A stretch of 64,000 bases of DNA from Liolophura sinensis (lineage: Eukaryota; Mollusca; Polyplacophora; Chitonida; Chitonidae), in NCBI RefSeq assembly GCF_032854445.1, contig NC_088302.1, positions 3,342,023 to 3,406,022 of the forward strand. Direction: 5' to 3'. The first letter of the stretch is position 1. The number at the start of each line of letters is the position of its first letter. Shown piece after piece: positions 25,601 to 38,117 of the stretch. The notes below the pieces were generated by a model. The model was not told the origin of the DNA, made no database searches, and worked only from the letters and a program-made list of their open reading frames with translations. The translations under genes were made by a program, and so were the position numbers.

Positions 25601-26464
25601 CCACCAAAAAGCTTATAGGTCACCGAGACTGAGTAAAGAGAATTAGATTTGGAAATAAAGCAACAAAGCAAGAAAGCCTTCAGGAAACCATTATAAAGGG
25701 TCAGCAATGATTTGGGTTCACGCTGTGTTGTGATACATGTTTAAATATTGAGTTGATTCCCTTCACTTACATGTCTAGTAAAACCATTCATTTTGCAGAA
25801 TAGTCTGTAACTTGACTCAGCAGTAATGAGCAGCAAGCATTTCAATTACAAAATATGACCTTGACACTCCAAATGCTCATCAAAGTCTGTTTCTCTGACA
25901 ATTATTATGAAGTCAGTGGCATGATTGAATTATTAATAAGGGTAACATTGTCAATTCATTGTTGACATTTTTTGCTGTTTGGCTATTGCAGATTAATTTT
26001 TATGTAATTATTGATGGTTGAAGTCGATTCCTTCATGAAATATGACATGACTAATGTCATTAACAGTAACGAAATTTGGGGGATCAAATTTTATGTGTTA
26101 TGTTATACTTTTTAAGGAAACTCCTGTGTGGAAAAGAGATTACCCAACAAATGCAGATTTCTTCCTTCCCAAATTAAATCTTCTAAGTGCTGTCTACAAA
26201 CCTGCAAAAAAATGGTAAAGTTAGTATTAACTGCAGTACATACTGTCTGGTATACAGTCTTATGGGTAGAGGCAAAGCCTGTGGTAAAACAGAGACAATT
26301 TTCAAGCTTTGTGTGACAAAATGTGCCACAGTGCGATGTAACAACCCATTCAAATTAGACTCTAGCTCCATCTACTGGGGGTGAAAGATAAGAGCTTTGG
26401 ATGGGATGTCAGATTGAGCAAACAGCCCATCATCAGCATAAAAGGCTTTACAAAGAATGAGAAT
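22683..26464. other. Non-coding stretch
   Basis: About 3.8 kb of unique, AT-rich intronic or intergenic sequence. It includes a (TG)n run at about 23378-23397 and a short ATTGATT-rich patch at 23993-24018. ORFs at 24012 (+) and 24158 (-) overlap each other and have no recognisable domain. No splice-bounded exon with a protein match was found. Confidence 0.4.
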
Positions 26465-26580
26465 TGATTCATTCAGTCGTCAAATTCCCTAGCGGCCCAA
26501 GGCTAGGATAGAACCTGCACCCAATGTTCCTCGGTGTTGGAAGTCAAGCCCCTTACCACTGCTCCATGTCCCACATTACT
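26465..26580 (-). mobile_element. tRNA-derived SINE head, V-SINE lineage 2 (fragment)
   Basis: Minus-strand reading: GGGACATGGAGCAGTGGTAA (tRNA-like 5' end with A box), then GCAGGTTCTATCC (B-box-like), CCTTGGGCCG and GGGAATTTG. It matches the head of the 56611 element in order but has no V-domain or tail. Confidence 0.5.
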
Positions 26581-26753
26581 GTAGGGTAGGCATCTGCTGG
26601 AGAGGATAGAACCCTCTCAGCCGAGGCTTAATTACTGCACCTCGAGCTGTGATAATCTTCAGCACTCTACAAAATTGTACCTACTATATACGTTGTGTGA
26701 TCCATCCATCAAATAACTAAATAACAGCAATTATTTTCTTCTTGCTACTTCAA

Positions 26754-27006
26754 GGGGCCTTTGAAAGCTCCGTGGTTAGTGTGCTAGTGTGACGTAATGA
26801 TGTAGGAGCCTCTCACCAATGCAGTCACTGTGAGTTCAAGTCCAGCTCATGCTGGCTTCCTCTCTAGTCATATGTGCCATGGGAAGGCCTTGCAGCAACC
26901 TGCGGATGGGCTCTGCTCGGTTTCCTCCCACCATAATACTGGCTGCTGTTGTATACGTGAAATATTCTTGAGTACAGCGTAAAAAACCAATCTGTGAAAT
27001 AAATAA
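26754..27006 (+). mobile_element. V-SINE family 1, nearly full length with internal deletion
   Basis: Head GGGGCC, GTGGTTAGTGTGCTAG, CTCTCACCAATGCAGTC, B box GTGAGTTCAAGTCCAGC, then a deletion that removes the first part of the V-domain (GGATGGGCTCTGCTCGG instead of the full block). The V-domain end (TTTCCTCCCACCATAATAC) and the 3' block TCTTGAGTACAGCGTAAA are intact. Confidence 0.9.
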
Positions 27007-27715
27007 GTCTTTTTTTCTTCAGAGATATTAAATCAATAACAGACAGAATGCATTGCGCAAGGTAATTACATGTGATGTGGATTAAGGTTTATAGTTAATC
27101 CTCTGGATAAGAAATCTGTAGTGAGACATGGTGTTGCTAATTAATACTACCATGACTGAATGTGAGAGTGGAAACCATGAGAAATAGCTATTTTCGTTTG
27201 TTAATTCTTAAGTTAAAATTGTGTTGGTTCATCATGTTAAAGTGGTTCAGTTATGATTTATACCATTGTAACTCATTCTTCATTCATACCATGTTATAAG
27301 TACATGTGTGCTCAGAATGGTTCAGCTGTTTGTAAATGTGACCAAATTAAGGCTTTCTCCACATGTGCTAATAACTTAATCCTGTTCCAGTGATGCTGAA
27401 ATTGGTTCAACATCACCTTTGAATATTTTTGAAAATTAAATTTTGTATAATAAACTTAACATGTCCTAAAATAAAAAGAGCAAAAATTCCTGGGGCAGTT
27501 TTTGCAGCTTGGATATGGCATTGTATCAGATCATAAATTAACACGTTTGTACACTGCCTAAGTATAAAACAGTCATGACCAACAAATAAATAAAAAAAGT
27601 ATGAAACATTTGATCCTGCCTATAAAAGTTGGTTTAATAATTTATAAAAGTGTTACGATTATAGTTTATTGATATCAGTCAACATGAATAGATATATTCT
27701 GTACTACATGTATGT
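27007..27715. other. Non-coding stretch
   Basis: Unique AT-rich sequence between two SINEs in the same orientation. Nothing recognised. Confidence 0.4.
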
Positions 27716-27936
27716 GGGGCCTCCGTGGCTCAGATGGTTAGCGCACTAGCCTAATGACCCAGGAGTCTCTCACCAATGCAGTCGCTGTGAGTCTAGCTCA
27801 TGCCAGCTTCCTCTGCCATAAGGAAGATCTTCTAGCAACCCGCGGATGGTCATGGGTTTCCTCCGGGCTCTGCCCGGTTTCCTCCAACCATGCTGGCTGC
27901 TGTCGCATAAGTGAACTCTTCTTGAGTAGTTTTATA
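27716..27936 (+). mobile_element. V-SINE family 1, tail-less copy
   Basis: Well-preserved head (GGGGCCTCCGTGGCTCAG, then GGTTAGCGCACTAG) and V-domain (GGGTTTCCTCCGGGCTC, TGCCCGGTTTCCTCC). It lost 9 bp around the B box (GTGAGTCTAGCTC) and ends at CTTGAGTAG without the AAATAAAT tail. It would probably not be transcribed efficiently. Confidence 0.9.
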
Positions 27937-30713
27937 GATAAAACTATATGTATGTATCACTGTCAAGGTGTCCATGGACATTATTTTGAAGGGTTTTATT
28001 TTGTCCCATGATTTTGACCTTGGGACTAATGGGAGACCCGAGATCGAGCTATACAGACGGTCCAAATGACAGTAGGACACCTTGTTTTCGTCTGTGACGT
28101 TGCAATGTGTGTATACTTTATGCATGTTTCATGAGCACACATACATCGATAATTGTGACGTAATGAAGGAGAGAACAACCGAGTTCACAGCTTTGGACTG
28201 TCTTGATGCAGGTGGAAGAAGTTTTACGAGGCCCTCATTATGGTTGCAACTGTTTGTAAACATTTTGTTTTGAATGCTTCTGGTGACATACCTCAAGTAC
28301 ATACATCTGAGCATTAAAATAAGGAAGAACATTACATGAATATATTTGTCACAGATGTAAACACAATATCTCCTGAGCAGTTTTAATCAAAGTTGTATCA
28401 TGTGTACTTATAGTCATGGAGAAGAACCCTTCATCACTTCACTTTACAAACACAATAAAACTAGTTTTGCATATATCTGCATGACCTGGTTGTATATAGG
28501 CACAAAAGCGACATGCATATATTAAACACATGTATTAATTGTACATGTAGTTAAAATCAACTTTATCCATAAAACTGACCGTCTTCATGGAAGTGGAAAA
28601 TTTTTGAGAATGGTGTTAAGCATCAAATGAATAAATAAATAAATTAACTTAGTATATTAATGACTTCAAAATTGTGGAATATATGGAGCTCTGGCAGTTC
28701 AATTATTGCCAAGAGAACTGTTTGATATCAGCTCATGGATTTCAGCTTGAAGCACAGATTTTACGGAATACATAATATATGCATATGAGGCCAGTAAAAT
28801 GAGCTGCAGAACTACGCGTGGAACATGGGATAAAACCCAGTTGGGCTGGATAGCCCCAGTCTAACAGCCTTAAGGCACAGCTAATCTAAACTCGCAATCA
28901 GACTGTATTGCATACAGATTACTTATTAAAGCAACAAATTGATGTAGGATTCATTTCATTTCTTTTCCTGATAATTTCTTACATTTCTGATTCCTGATAA
29001 TATGGGGTATGGTATTAAGGCTCTGAAATTAATGATTTATAGATGATTGCTTTGTTAAACCCTTGTACATTGTTTGCTTCTCATTTTTCAGCATACAGTA
29101 CTCTAAAAACTTAAGCTTTTCTGAAAAGTGAAAAAAGAAATAATTCCTACAAATTTATTTGTCTGATTGAAGGATAAATAAATTTTTAAAACCAGACTTT
29201 TTCAAGTGATGGAGGCTTTAACAATATCTTGGCATAATTGGATAACCTGCATAATTGTTTTAATAAAATAAAACGTACATGGCTTCAAAAGCATTTTGAT
29301 AATTAAAGCATAGTTTAACAGAACATTCTGTTCCAGTCATTCTGGTCAGACAAATTTCACTGAATGGAATTATGAAAGGATTGACCATATAGCTACAAGG
29401 CATGTTTGAAAGGCTTCTTTCATCCAAGAGATTGGCACAGATTTAATGTAGATAAAATAAGAGTTGTAGTGAGTAGACTGAAGTAAAGACGTTTCTAGAT
29501 AGGATATCTAACAGTGTAATGGAGCGGTATAAATTGACTTGAAACAGTTATTCTCCTGCATATGAGGGCTGTGTAAAGTTATCACTGTCTGAACTAGATG
29601 TAGTCTGTCAAGGATATTCCATCAAATGCCTTAATTCACTCCAAGTTCTAAAATTTTACAATAAATTGTTTTCTTGTAAGGTAATAGATATGGATAGAGT
29701 GTCCATAGAATCTTGAGTGCTCTTGTCCGTGTGCGAGTTCTTTTTAACTTAATATGGTCAGTATATTAATCTTGATGAGTAATTATGGTGATTGCTATGT
29801 TAGACATATGAGCAGATCAATAAAGTCAAAGTGCAACAGACATACATGTACATGTATATATTTTTATACTCAAATTTATGGGCCTAAAACATTTTTTTGC
29901 ATTTTTTCTGGCAGCATTGAAAACTGGTTACTCTTTTTCTTTACATGGAGTCTTCATTACATCCGACTTCTTTTTGTGCTTTGTGTTGAATGATGTTTTA
30001 TGAATTATTCTGACAACCCTTGACTTTGAAGCTCTAACGTGGTTAAAATAAAAGGTGGTTGGTTTGGACGTCTAGAATTTTAATAATGTGATTGAGTTAA
30101 GAGGCAGTTCATGAAAGTTGGTAGTGTGCAAAGAGCAGAAAGATGACAGGTGACTAATTCATGGGAATTAATTAACTTTTGAGTTTTTGTTTCTTTCACT
30201 CAGGTTTGGAGGTTTTCATTCAGCTGAGTAGAGAGTGCGGAGTCATTTCTATCTGCTGTAGTTATAATTTCCAGATTAGCAGCACGTCTGGCAAGGATTG
30301 GGACTGTAGATCGAAGGATCTAAATTAGGACAAAATGACTGATGAATGAACAAATAAATCAAGGTGACAGTGATAAAAAGTTGTTCACTCACAAAATTTT
30401 CTCTCAGCTAATGCATCGGCTTAAATGAGGTAGAGGATTTGTCTGTTGTCATATATATCCCGGAAATAGTTTGGAGCACAGCAATAAACACCCAACAAAG
30501 ATACAAGTACATATATTATTTAAAGCGTATTTTGGATAATATGTACATGTTCAAAGAGACATGCTAATGAAATTGAAGAGGTTGGTCAGGTTAGTGTTTA
30601 CAATTGTAAGCCTTAAGCTGTTTGTACAGCTCACAGATTTAGCATTCAAGGCTGTAGTATTATAGCAATGTTGTTTTGGAACTGTGGGAACATGTATCAA
30701 ATTCTGATCAATC
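27937..30713. other. Non-coding stretch with one SINE-tail scrap
   Basis: Mostly unique. A scrap resembling a SINE 3' end (GGTGTTAAGCATCAAATGAA, then AATAAATAAATAAATT) lies at 28613-28646. The ORFs here are short and unrecognised. Confidence 0.4.
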
Positions 30714-30838
30714 TGTGTGCTGGATATACATACAGTACATGTTACGTGTGCTAGATATACATACAGTACATGTTATGTGTGCTGGATATACATACAGTAC
30801 ATGTTACATGTGCTGGATATACATACAGTACATGTTAC
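30714..30838. repeat. Small minisatellite, 31-bp unit, 4 copies
   Basis: Unit GTGTGCTGGATATACATAC, then AGTACATGTTAC. It is unrelated in sequence to the 31-bp array at 10513. Confidence 0.92.
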
Positions 30839-31074
30839 TTGGTATGCAGGATTTGCTAATTAATTAGCCTGTCATTTTGTTATATAATCCTGCAGGAGCC
30901 AAAGGTATCACCTGAAGCATATCAAGAAGTGTGTGGTGCATAATAAAGATAATCCGGTTGCATTACGTGACTCGATTCTGTCACCCGGGCTAATTAGATC
31001 ATGTTAATAACCCTATCAGATTCATTTCTCTGTATCTCTCCTGGCAATTAACATTGGTAGATAAGGTGAACAGA

Positions 31075-31840
31075 TGCTGGTTTGTTATCGAACATGTATG
31101 TGCTTGGTTGATATCAGATATCGAACATAGATGTTGAGGTTTGATATCAGATATTGAACATAGTTGCGGAGGTTTTATATCAGGTATCAAACATATATGT
31201 GCTGGTTTGATATCTGGTATTGAACATATATGCTGGTTTGGTATCAGGTATCAAACATGTGTGCTTGTTCGATATCAGGTATTGAACATATATGTGCTGG
31301 TTTGATATCAGGTATCGAACATGTGTGCTTGTTTGATATCAGGTATTGAACATATATGTGCTGGTTTGATATCAGGTATCGAACATGTGTGCTTGTTTGA
31401 TATCAAGTATTGAACATATATGTGCTGGTTTGATATCAGGTATCGAACATGTGTGCTTGTTTGATATCAGGTATCGAACATGTGTGCTTGTTTGATATCA
31501 GGTATTGAACATATATGTGCTGGTTTGATATCAGGTATCGAACATGTGTGCTTGTTTGATATCAGGTATTGAACATATATGTGCTGGTTTGATATCAGGT
31601 ACCAAACATATATGTGCTGGTTTGATATCAGGTATTGAACATGTGTGCTTGTTTGATGTCAGGTATCGAACATGTGTGCTGGTTTGATATCAGGTACCAA
31701 ACATATATGTGCTGGTTTGATATCAGGTATCGAACATGTGTGCTTGTTTGATATCAGGTATTGAACATATATGTGCTGGTTTGATTGATATCAGGTACCG
31801 AACATATATGTGCTGGTTTGGTATCGGGTATCGAACATTT
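31075..31840. repeat. Minisatellite, alternating 31- and 33-bp half-units
   Basis: Half-units GTGCTTGTTTGATATCAGG-TATTGAACATATAT and GTGCTGGTTTGATATCAGG-TATCGAACATGT give a dimer of about 64 bp. There are about 24 half-units, each usually holding a GATATC palindrome. One copy has a local GATT duplication (about 31785). Confidence 0.93.
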
Positions 31841-32057
31841 GGGTGCAGAATAGACAACCACAAAACCCTAATTAACATACGCATGTAAATTTGTTAATTA
31901 AATCTTTTTGATTTGAATTCAGTAGTGGGTCATGGCCAATCAGTGAAGAAGATTGTCAGTCAGTTGCTACGGGAAAGACATGATGCCTAGTTAAGATAAG
32001 TCAGAGAATTTAGAGATCTTTACACTGCCTAGTTGTTAGTGGAGGATATATTTGAAT

Positions 32058-32213
32058 GGCGTTTTATGCTATACACAAGAATATTTCACTTATATGTCAG
32101 CGGCCAGCATTATGGTGGGAATAAAACACACCACCATCTGCAGGTCGTTAGTAGACCTTCCCACGTACGCCTGGAGAGGAACCCATTGGTGAGAGGCTCA
32201 TGTATCATTTGCT
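32058..32213 (-). mobile_element. V-SINE family 1, truncated and internally deleted
   Basis: From the plus side: GCGTTTTATGCTATACACA, AGAATATTTCACTTATA, CGGCCAGCATTATGGTGGGA, then a shortened V-domain, GACCTTCCCACGTACG, and a jump straight to CCCATTGGTGAGAGGCTC. The B-box region and the head are missing. Confidence 0.82.
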
Positions 32214-32800
32214 AAATATAATAAATAATTATCATTAACTATGTAATAAAGCTGCTGAGAAGTATAATATCATGAGCCAAAGAGATGATGTGGTTGCAGA
32301 ATGCTGTGGATTGTACACCGAACTTACTGGCATCTTGATTCTTCGAAGCAAATCACAGAATATTCTGTCTGTTTTACGGAAAGAATTAAGAGCTAATGTT
32401 GATTGATTGGTATAGGGCTATTGGACCTTCAATTACAGCGGATAGGTAATGTTATACCTGCCCATTGGGCTCGTTATTGATAAGTAAGCTGATGGTTTAG
32501 ACTGCTGGGCTGTGGTTATATGTGGCTGATTGATTAGCTGGCAGTGGGTAGCTACCTGAGGGCTGCGTCTGACCGCTCAGCAATGATCATTATATTACCA
32601 CTCCCCTTGAGCCACGGACAGTCACTGGCTAGACCTGCAATCACCACGCATGGCTGTAACACTAAACCTGTGTAGCATAGGTTTAGATCAATTAAAATTC
32701 ATCACAGTTTTATTTCTGGTGTACTTAAGAGAATTCCATGTGCAGTGTGTTTGTTTTGATAAGTGCGATAAGAATTTAACCCTTACTTCTTCGTCATGTA
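32214..32800. other. Non-coding stretch
   Basis: Unique sequence. Nothing recognised. Confidence 0.4.
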
Positions 32801-32959
32801 TTGATGATTGTCATGGGTGTGTTAAAATATAAGATAGTCTGTTTATTTGTACCTACAGGCTGCATCTATGAACTTTTAATGATTGTCATGGCTATGTATA
32901 TCAGTGAGTCTGTTTTTTTTTTTTGTACCTACAGGCTGCGTGTATTAGTTTTTAACAGA
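32801..32959. repeat. Two-copy tandem duplication, about 80 bp
   Basis: Both halves contain TGATTGTCATGG, then a tract ending GTCTGTTT, then TTTGTACCTACAGGCTGC. The second copy has an expanded T-run. The CTACAG end looks like a splice acceptor, but no coding follows in either copy. Confidence 0.75.
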
Positions 32960-33929
32960 AGACATGCATTTACAAGTTTTTCTGTAATTACTCTTTCCAA
33001 TCATTGGTTCCAAAATAGCTAGTGCAAACTTATTGGTAAATTAAGACATAAGGCTTATATAGTGTGCTGGTGTGTAGTGCTATCTATCAGCCAGCCTCAT
33101 ATAATGCCACCTGATAATTAAGTACTGATCAATGTGCCATATTATGTATAATTATACATTTTCCAAACGTTTTAGTTTGGAACAATTTCAGCATTTTTTT
33201 TTTTTTTCCTTTTTTTCTTTTCCGGTTTTGCTATTCTTGGTATAAATAAGAGTTTAACTGCTACAGGCTGTTTGTCATTTAGGGCTTGGGGTGTGTTTAT
33301 TTAAACTTTTTGTTCTCAGCTGTCGATTCCTATAGTTTGCCAGTATCTCTACCCCTGAGTAATTAATGAGTGATCTTTTGTAAGACAAATAGGTTGGTAA
33401 TGTCAGTTTGAAAAGGTTGTTATTGATTGTGAGATTAGGGATTAAGGCATTTCATCAAATGAGTTTGTAGAGGAAAACATCATCCATTTCCTTGTAATTT
33501 GCAACATAGTCCCGTATTGAGCTTCACTTGGCGATGAACATTCTTGCCCTAGGCAGGGATATAGGACTTAAGGGCGCCATGTTAGATTGGCAGGAGTGCC
33601 CAAAATCTCTTTGATGTTATGAAAATTTGGGGCATTTCTTATTACGCTTGAAACAGAAGCATGCATGGACTTGTACACTGGTTTAGATTGAGGGACTGCC
33701 ACTTTATATGGCGCTGTTAATTATGAATAAATCCCCTGTATAACAGATTTACTCTGTTTGCACATCTGAAAAGAGCTTATCAGTGAGATGATTTGCCGCA
33801 CTCACAACATTAAAGGCAGTTCAGTAATTAAGTCTTTGTTTCCTGCCATAATCTATAGGCCATGCATGCAATGACAAACTGCAATAGTTAACGGGCAATC
33901 CTTTACAGTCTGTATGTGTGTGAAGTTCA
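32960..33929. other. Non-coding stretch
   Basis: Unique AT-rich sequence with a T-rich tract at about 33195-33225. Nothing recognised. Confidence 0.4.
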
Positions 33930-34171
33930 GGCCCCCGGATCACGCAACAATCTTAGACTTAAGTCAAAATTTCAAATCAATTAAAACTCTTATTTCTTAT
34001 CTGACAAATTCAAAATTTTGCTTGGTAATGTAATTTTACATTTTTTAATGAATGTTAAATTCTGGTTAAGTTATTGTACAACAAATTCAGCTAAACTGCC
34101 GGAAAGGAACTTACCTAAATAATGATTAAAATTTTGACCCAAGTTTAAGATCGCTTTGTCATCCCGGGGCC
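33930..34171. mobile_element. MITE-like element with about 50-bp terminal inverted repeats
   Basis: The left end GGCCCCCGGATCACGCAA, ATCTTAGACTTAAGTCAAAA and the inverted right end GGCCCCGGGATGACAAAG, ATCTTAAACTTGGGTCAAAA match over about 50 bp at roughly three quarters identity. The 242-bp element is too short to encode a transposase. No clear target-site duplication is visible, so the exact ends may be off by a few bases. Confidence 0.78.
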
Positions 34172-35981
34172 TTTCTTACCCTAAAATCTCAACATTTCAA
34201 CAGACTTTTAAGCAAATTTACACTCAGTTTTTAATGTGAAATGAAGCAGTTCAAGGTCACTTTTATGTTGTCCTTTTTCAGGCATACAAACTTAATATAT
34301 AAAGTACAGGCCAAATAATGCACATAAAGTCTATCATGTTCTTTATACAAGGATTCATACCTGTGTAAATGTATGTAATAAAATCGGTTTTTGTTTGTCA
34401 CTCATTGAGTCATCAACTCCATCTCGTAAAATTCTTGGATAAAGTTAAATTTACAGTACATTTAATTAGTATCTAATCACCCAGTTGTCACCCGGAACAC
34501 TGTTAAGCGGTTGAGTGCATAAAAATTAAATGAAGTTATATGCCATTTACTTTTAGTGACATAGAGCCTCATGTGATTTAATGTTTCTCCAACTTACTGT
34601 AAGATTTGTAAAAAATTATGAGAAATTATAAGAAATGTAAAAAAACATTTGTTACCTGTACATGTAGCTTTCCAATTGCCACATGTAATTTATGTCTTCG
34701 TTAATTTATTCTAAGGGGCAATAATAGGTTCGTAACTGAATCTTGTTCTAACTAGCTTATCTAGGAACGTTACTATTGCTGGACAAATGTCGGAATTCCC
34801 TCAGACTGTCTTCCTGCAATTATCCACAGGCAGAAAATGGAAGGAAAACTGGACATTAACTGCTGAGACTGGTGGTACATTTACACACGCAAAAGCCCGA
34901 GTCAAATGTTAACAGGTTCACAGTTTAGTCTCAGGCATCGTCTCATCCTGCGCCAGTAATGGCCTGTCGTTGGTGGGCCATTTACTGATGCCACGAACAC
35001 GATAAACGGAATCCTATGATGTTGTGACCATTGGCTGGCTGTCTTTATTCTTGTGTCAAATTGTCTCCGTGCATGCAAGCCTGTGGATCAGGCGTCGGCC
35101 TGGGGGTTAGGCGAGACTGACGAGGCAGTCAGTAGAAATTACCTGTCTGCCGTCTAATGGTTCGAGCCCAGCTCTTGAATCTCATTCGTTAAAATAAGCA
35201 TAATGATACAGGACTTGTGATGCTACAGTAACCATTACTTCAGTGGTATTTCTAATGAATGCATGGTCAGGCTTTAGAGTTGACCTGACATACTGCTACC
35301 ATGGATACAATCTGTTCACACTCGTATCGTGCTGGTGGAAGCACTTGTTTGATTGAATTGTTCTTCTTTGGGCCGGCAAACAGGATTTAAAAATTACTGT
35401 TAAAAATTATTAAGTCGTGATGCTAGGAAGTTTGTCTTTGCGTCAATTTTATTTTGGTTTCATGAATTGTTGGATGTCTCTTTCACACTACCCCTCCTGC
35501 CCCCCTGTCCCCCCCCCCCTTTTTATCTTCGACCACATGCCTCATGTTTACTGTACTATATGATATGTATTGCCTGTGATGTACAGATTTCAAAATGGTT
35601 CCAAGTCAGCTGGCTTTACCTAACTGTGATGCTACAAATTTTCCATCCTTTATTTGTAAGCCATTATGTTACGGGTAAATGTGCATGTGTATTTTTGAGT
35701 GATCGGCCATTTGGTTCATTTCAGTGCCTTAATAATTGTCTTATTTAGATTAGCTGTGTATCACCCAGATTTAGAATGATTGTATTCTGAGTGGAGATCC
35801 CCATGCTGGGCGACTATTAGCCACCACGGCAAGAAGCCGTGCTCATTTACAGTGGTTGTTCATGACTTCCAGAAATCATAATGGTGCAAAATAGTTCTTT
35901 CCACATCCGTTCTATGTGACTGATACAAATAGACTGCCTATTCTTAGACTTCCAGCCCTGAATTTGTCACGTCTCTTGCAG
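34172..35981. other. Non-coding stretch upstream of FOCAD exon A
   Basis: Unique intronic sequence. A weak tRNA-like segment at about 35085-35185 (GGCCTGGGGGTTAGGCGAG, then AATGGTTCGAGCCCAGC) may be another SINE head, but it has no V-domain or tail. C-runs occur at about 35490-35520. Confidence 0.4.
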
Positions 35982-36059
35982 GCTGCCTGGAAGCTCTACC
36001 AGACTATCCTGAAAACAACAACCCCGGAAAGACCGCTGCTGAATTTAACATCGCCCGAG
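35982..36059 (+). CDS. FOCAD: Focadhesin (FOCAD) internal exon A, N-terminal region
   Basis: A 78-nt exon with a pyrimidine-rich acceptor ending in AG at 35980-35981 and a GTAAG donor from 36060. It is exactly 26 codons in phase 0 and has no stop. It begins AAWKLYQTILKTT and ends LNLTSPE. This aligns with the segment of vertebrate focadhesin that reads AVGHLIAAVLKEN, about 20 residues from its start. Focadhesin is a large (about 1,800-residue) helical-repeat protein of the DUF3730 family, reported at focal adhesions with vinculin and more recently linked to the SKI RNA-decay complex. On its own this short exon would be weak. The call rests on exon B following in phase 0 and continuing the same alignment. 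No start codon is present, so at least one coding exon lies upstream. Confidence 0.75.
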
Positions 36060-38117
36060 GTAAGCTACATGTAGGAGATTTCTGATATTACGCATTAATT
36101 CGCAGGTGATTGTACATTTACATATGAGGAAATGAAATCATATTTATTTTTTACTAATTTTCCAAATACAGACACAAGGTGTTCATGTTTTTTTGTCTTA
36201 CCACCAGTCTTTTATTTTCATGAATATTTCCTGAATGAAACTTTTACTAATAAAGAAGAAGTTGAAACATCACCATGTAAATGTAAAAGATTTCACAAGC
36301 TTTGGACCCTTTTGCTCCAGGACCTTTCTCTGAAGGTCCTTGTCACCACCATATACTTTATGTTATGATGGTTCGACTTCATTATTGCCATTGAACTTAC
36401 ATACGACTATGAGTTTAATACAGTGTTTGATACTTATACTTTTAAAACTTTTTGATTTGGAACAAGAAAATATTTGATAGCTTTAATGAAAGAGACTATA
36501 CCACAGATTGTGTGAAGTTTCTTTATTTTCACCTTGTATTTTGCCATAGGCATAAAATGCATAAAGTGACCTTGTAAAAAACGAACATAGGTTTGTCCAC
36601 TGAAATTTGCCCAGCAGTTGATGTCAGTCTGTCTGTCAGTCCTTCTAAGCTCAATTAAAATCTTTTGAACTCTTGAAGTCAGCCCAGCTTCCCAACCTTA
36701 AGTTATAAGCATACATGAACATCCATTTTTCTGTCACTTTTGCCTATTTCTTTATGGTCATTGGAGTACTAGTTTACTTTTATCACACTTGAATTCTTTA
36801 AATTGTTTTCTGTGTCTTGAGGAAAACATGTATTTGTTAGATTCACACCTTACTTAGTGAAAATGGTCATGGGGAACAGCCCTTTTTATTTTCACATTTT
36901 GTCAAGGTTTTCAGGCTCAGTATATTTTCTGTTTGAACTTTTATTCTTTTTGACTTTAATATACACACATGTAAATCACAGTGTTAATTTTATATACCCA
37001 CATGCATGTACCAACAGACATCCCCAAATATACTACCATACCATTTAACATGCCACATGTTTGTAAACTTATATTTTATAATTTTAACAATTTTTCCAAA
37101 AATATTGTTCATTTTTTCATACGTTTCCCTTGCATCAGTGGCTGCCTTAATGTGATACATTAACCTGTTCAATTCACGCTGTCTGGCCATTAGTTTTTTT
37201 GGAAAGGTGAACTGACAGGATGTGGAAAGCCACGCTGACAGGACAGTATATAATTCCATTTCCATTTAAACTGCTTGGGGGCTAGAGAGTCATCCCTTCT
37301 GTATACTGACAATATCTCTCTAGTAGTTGTTAGACAATTGTGTGGACTAAACTGATTAAGTGGTGAGTTAGGTTTTAATCAACAATTGAAGTGCAGCTCT
37401 GTCAACACTTTATGTCAGTTTCTGTATTTCTTCCCCGGTTTCCCCTCCTGCAGTCTTTTTAAGGGCTAGTTTGTGGAGAACATACATGTATATGTATACC
37501 TGTTACCTGTCTGCTGTTCAGTGGTACACAAGAACTGTCTTATTCTTGACAGCCATGTTGCTGCTTTTCTCAGTTGCATTATTGGAGTTAACTCACGGAA
37601 ATTTGTTTTTGTGACAGTTTCTTTATCCCAAAGGAACTTTAACAGTAAAACGTGTGAGAAAAAATTACATTAACATCAAAGAGAGCAGTTTAAAAGAAGC
37701 TTAAGTTACTTTTACATGCCCTGCATAATACTTTAAACACACCTTTAAAACTAACAGGGCTCAGCCAGCTTGCTGGTTTATTCAGCTGCTGTTCTTATGA
37801 TTCACCAACCAGCAATTTCGCTAGTTCAAGGTCGCTAGTTCAAGGTCGCTAGTTCAGATCTAACTTTTCATTGGAGTGGTATGGCTTGACGTTGGTCAGG
37901 AAGTCTGACGGTTGTTCTGCATTGATCCCTCTTTCCAGGCTATTCTATCGTATTCCTGGAATTTGATGTTCTCTGCTGTGATCATTGTGTCCATCATGCA
38001 ATGCTACCATTGTGATGCATGTTAATTGTGTCAAATTCTGATTGATTTTATTTCTTGTAATTAACTTTCAAAAATTTTTTCCAACTTTTTTAACCAAAGA
38101 TTCAAATATTGTTTTAG
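36060..38117 (+). other. FOCAD intron between exons A and B
   Basis: A 2,058-nt GT-AG intron in phase 0. It starts GTAAGC and ends with a T-rich tract and TTTTAG. It is AT-rich and unique, apart from a short run of a 16-bp unit at 37823-37858. I see no element, conserved exon or tandem array of any size in it. The short ORFs on both strands have no recognisable content. Confidence 0.7.
37823..37858. repeat. Three-copy 16-bp tandem repeat
   Basis: CTAGTTCAAGGTCG occurs three times in a row, the last one truncated. Confidence 0.75.

Noticed and set aside
35085-35185. Third tRNA-derived SINE family
   Set aside because: A plausible B box (GGTTCGAGCCC) is present, but only one copy is seen and it has no V-domain, tail or target-site duplication. 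Mentioned only in the stretch description.
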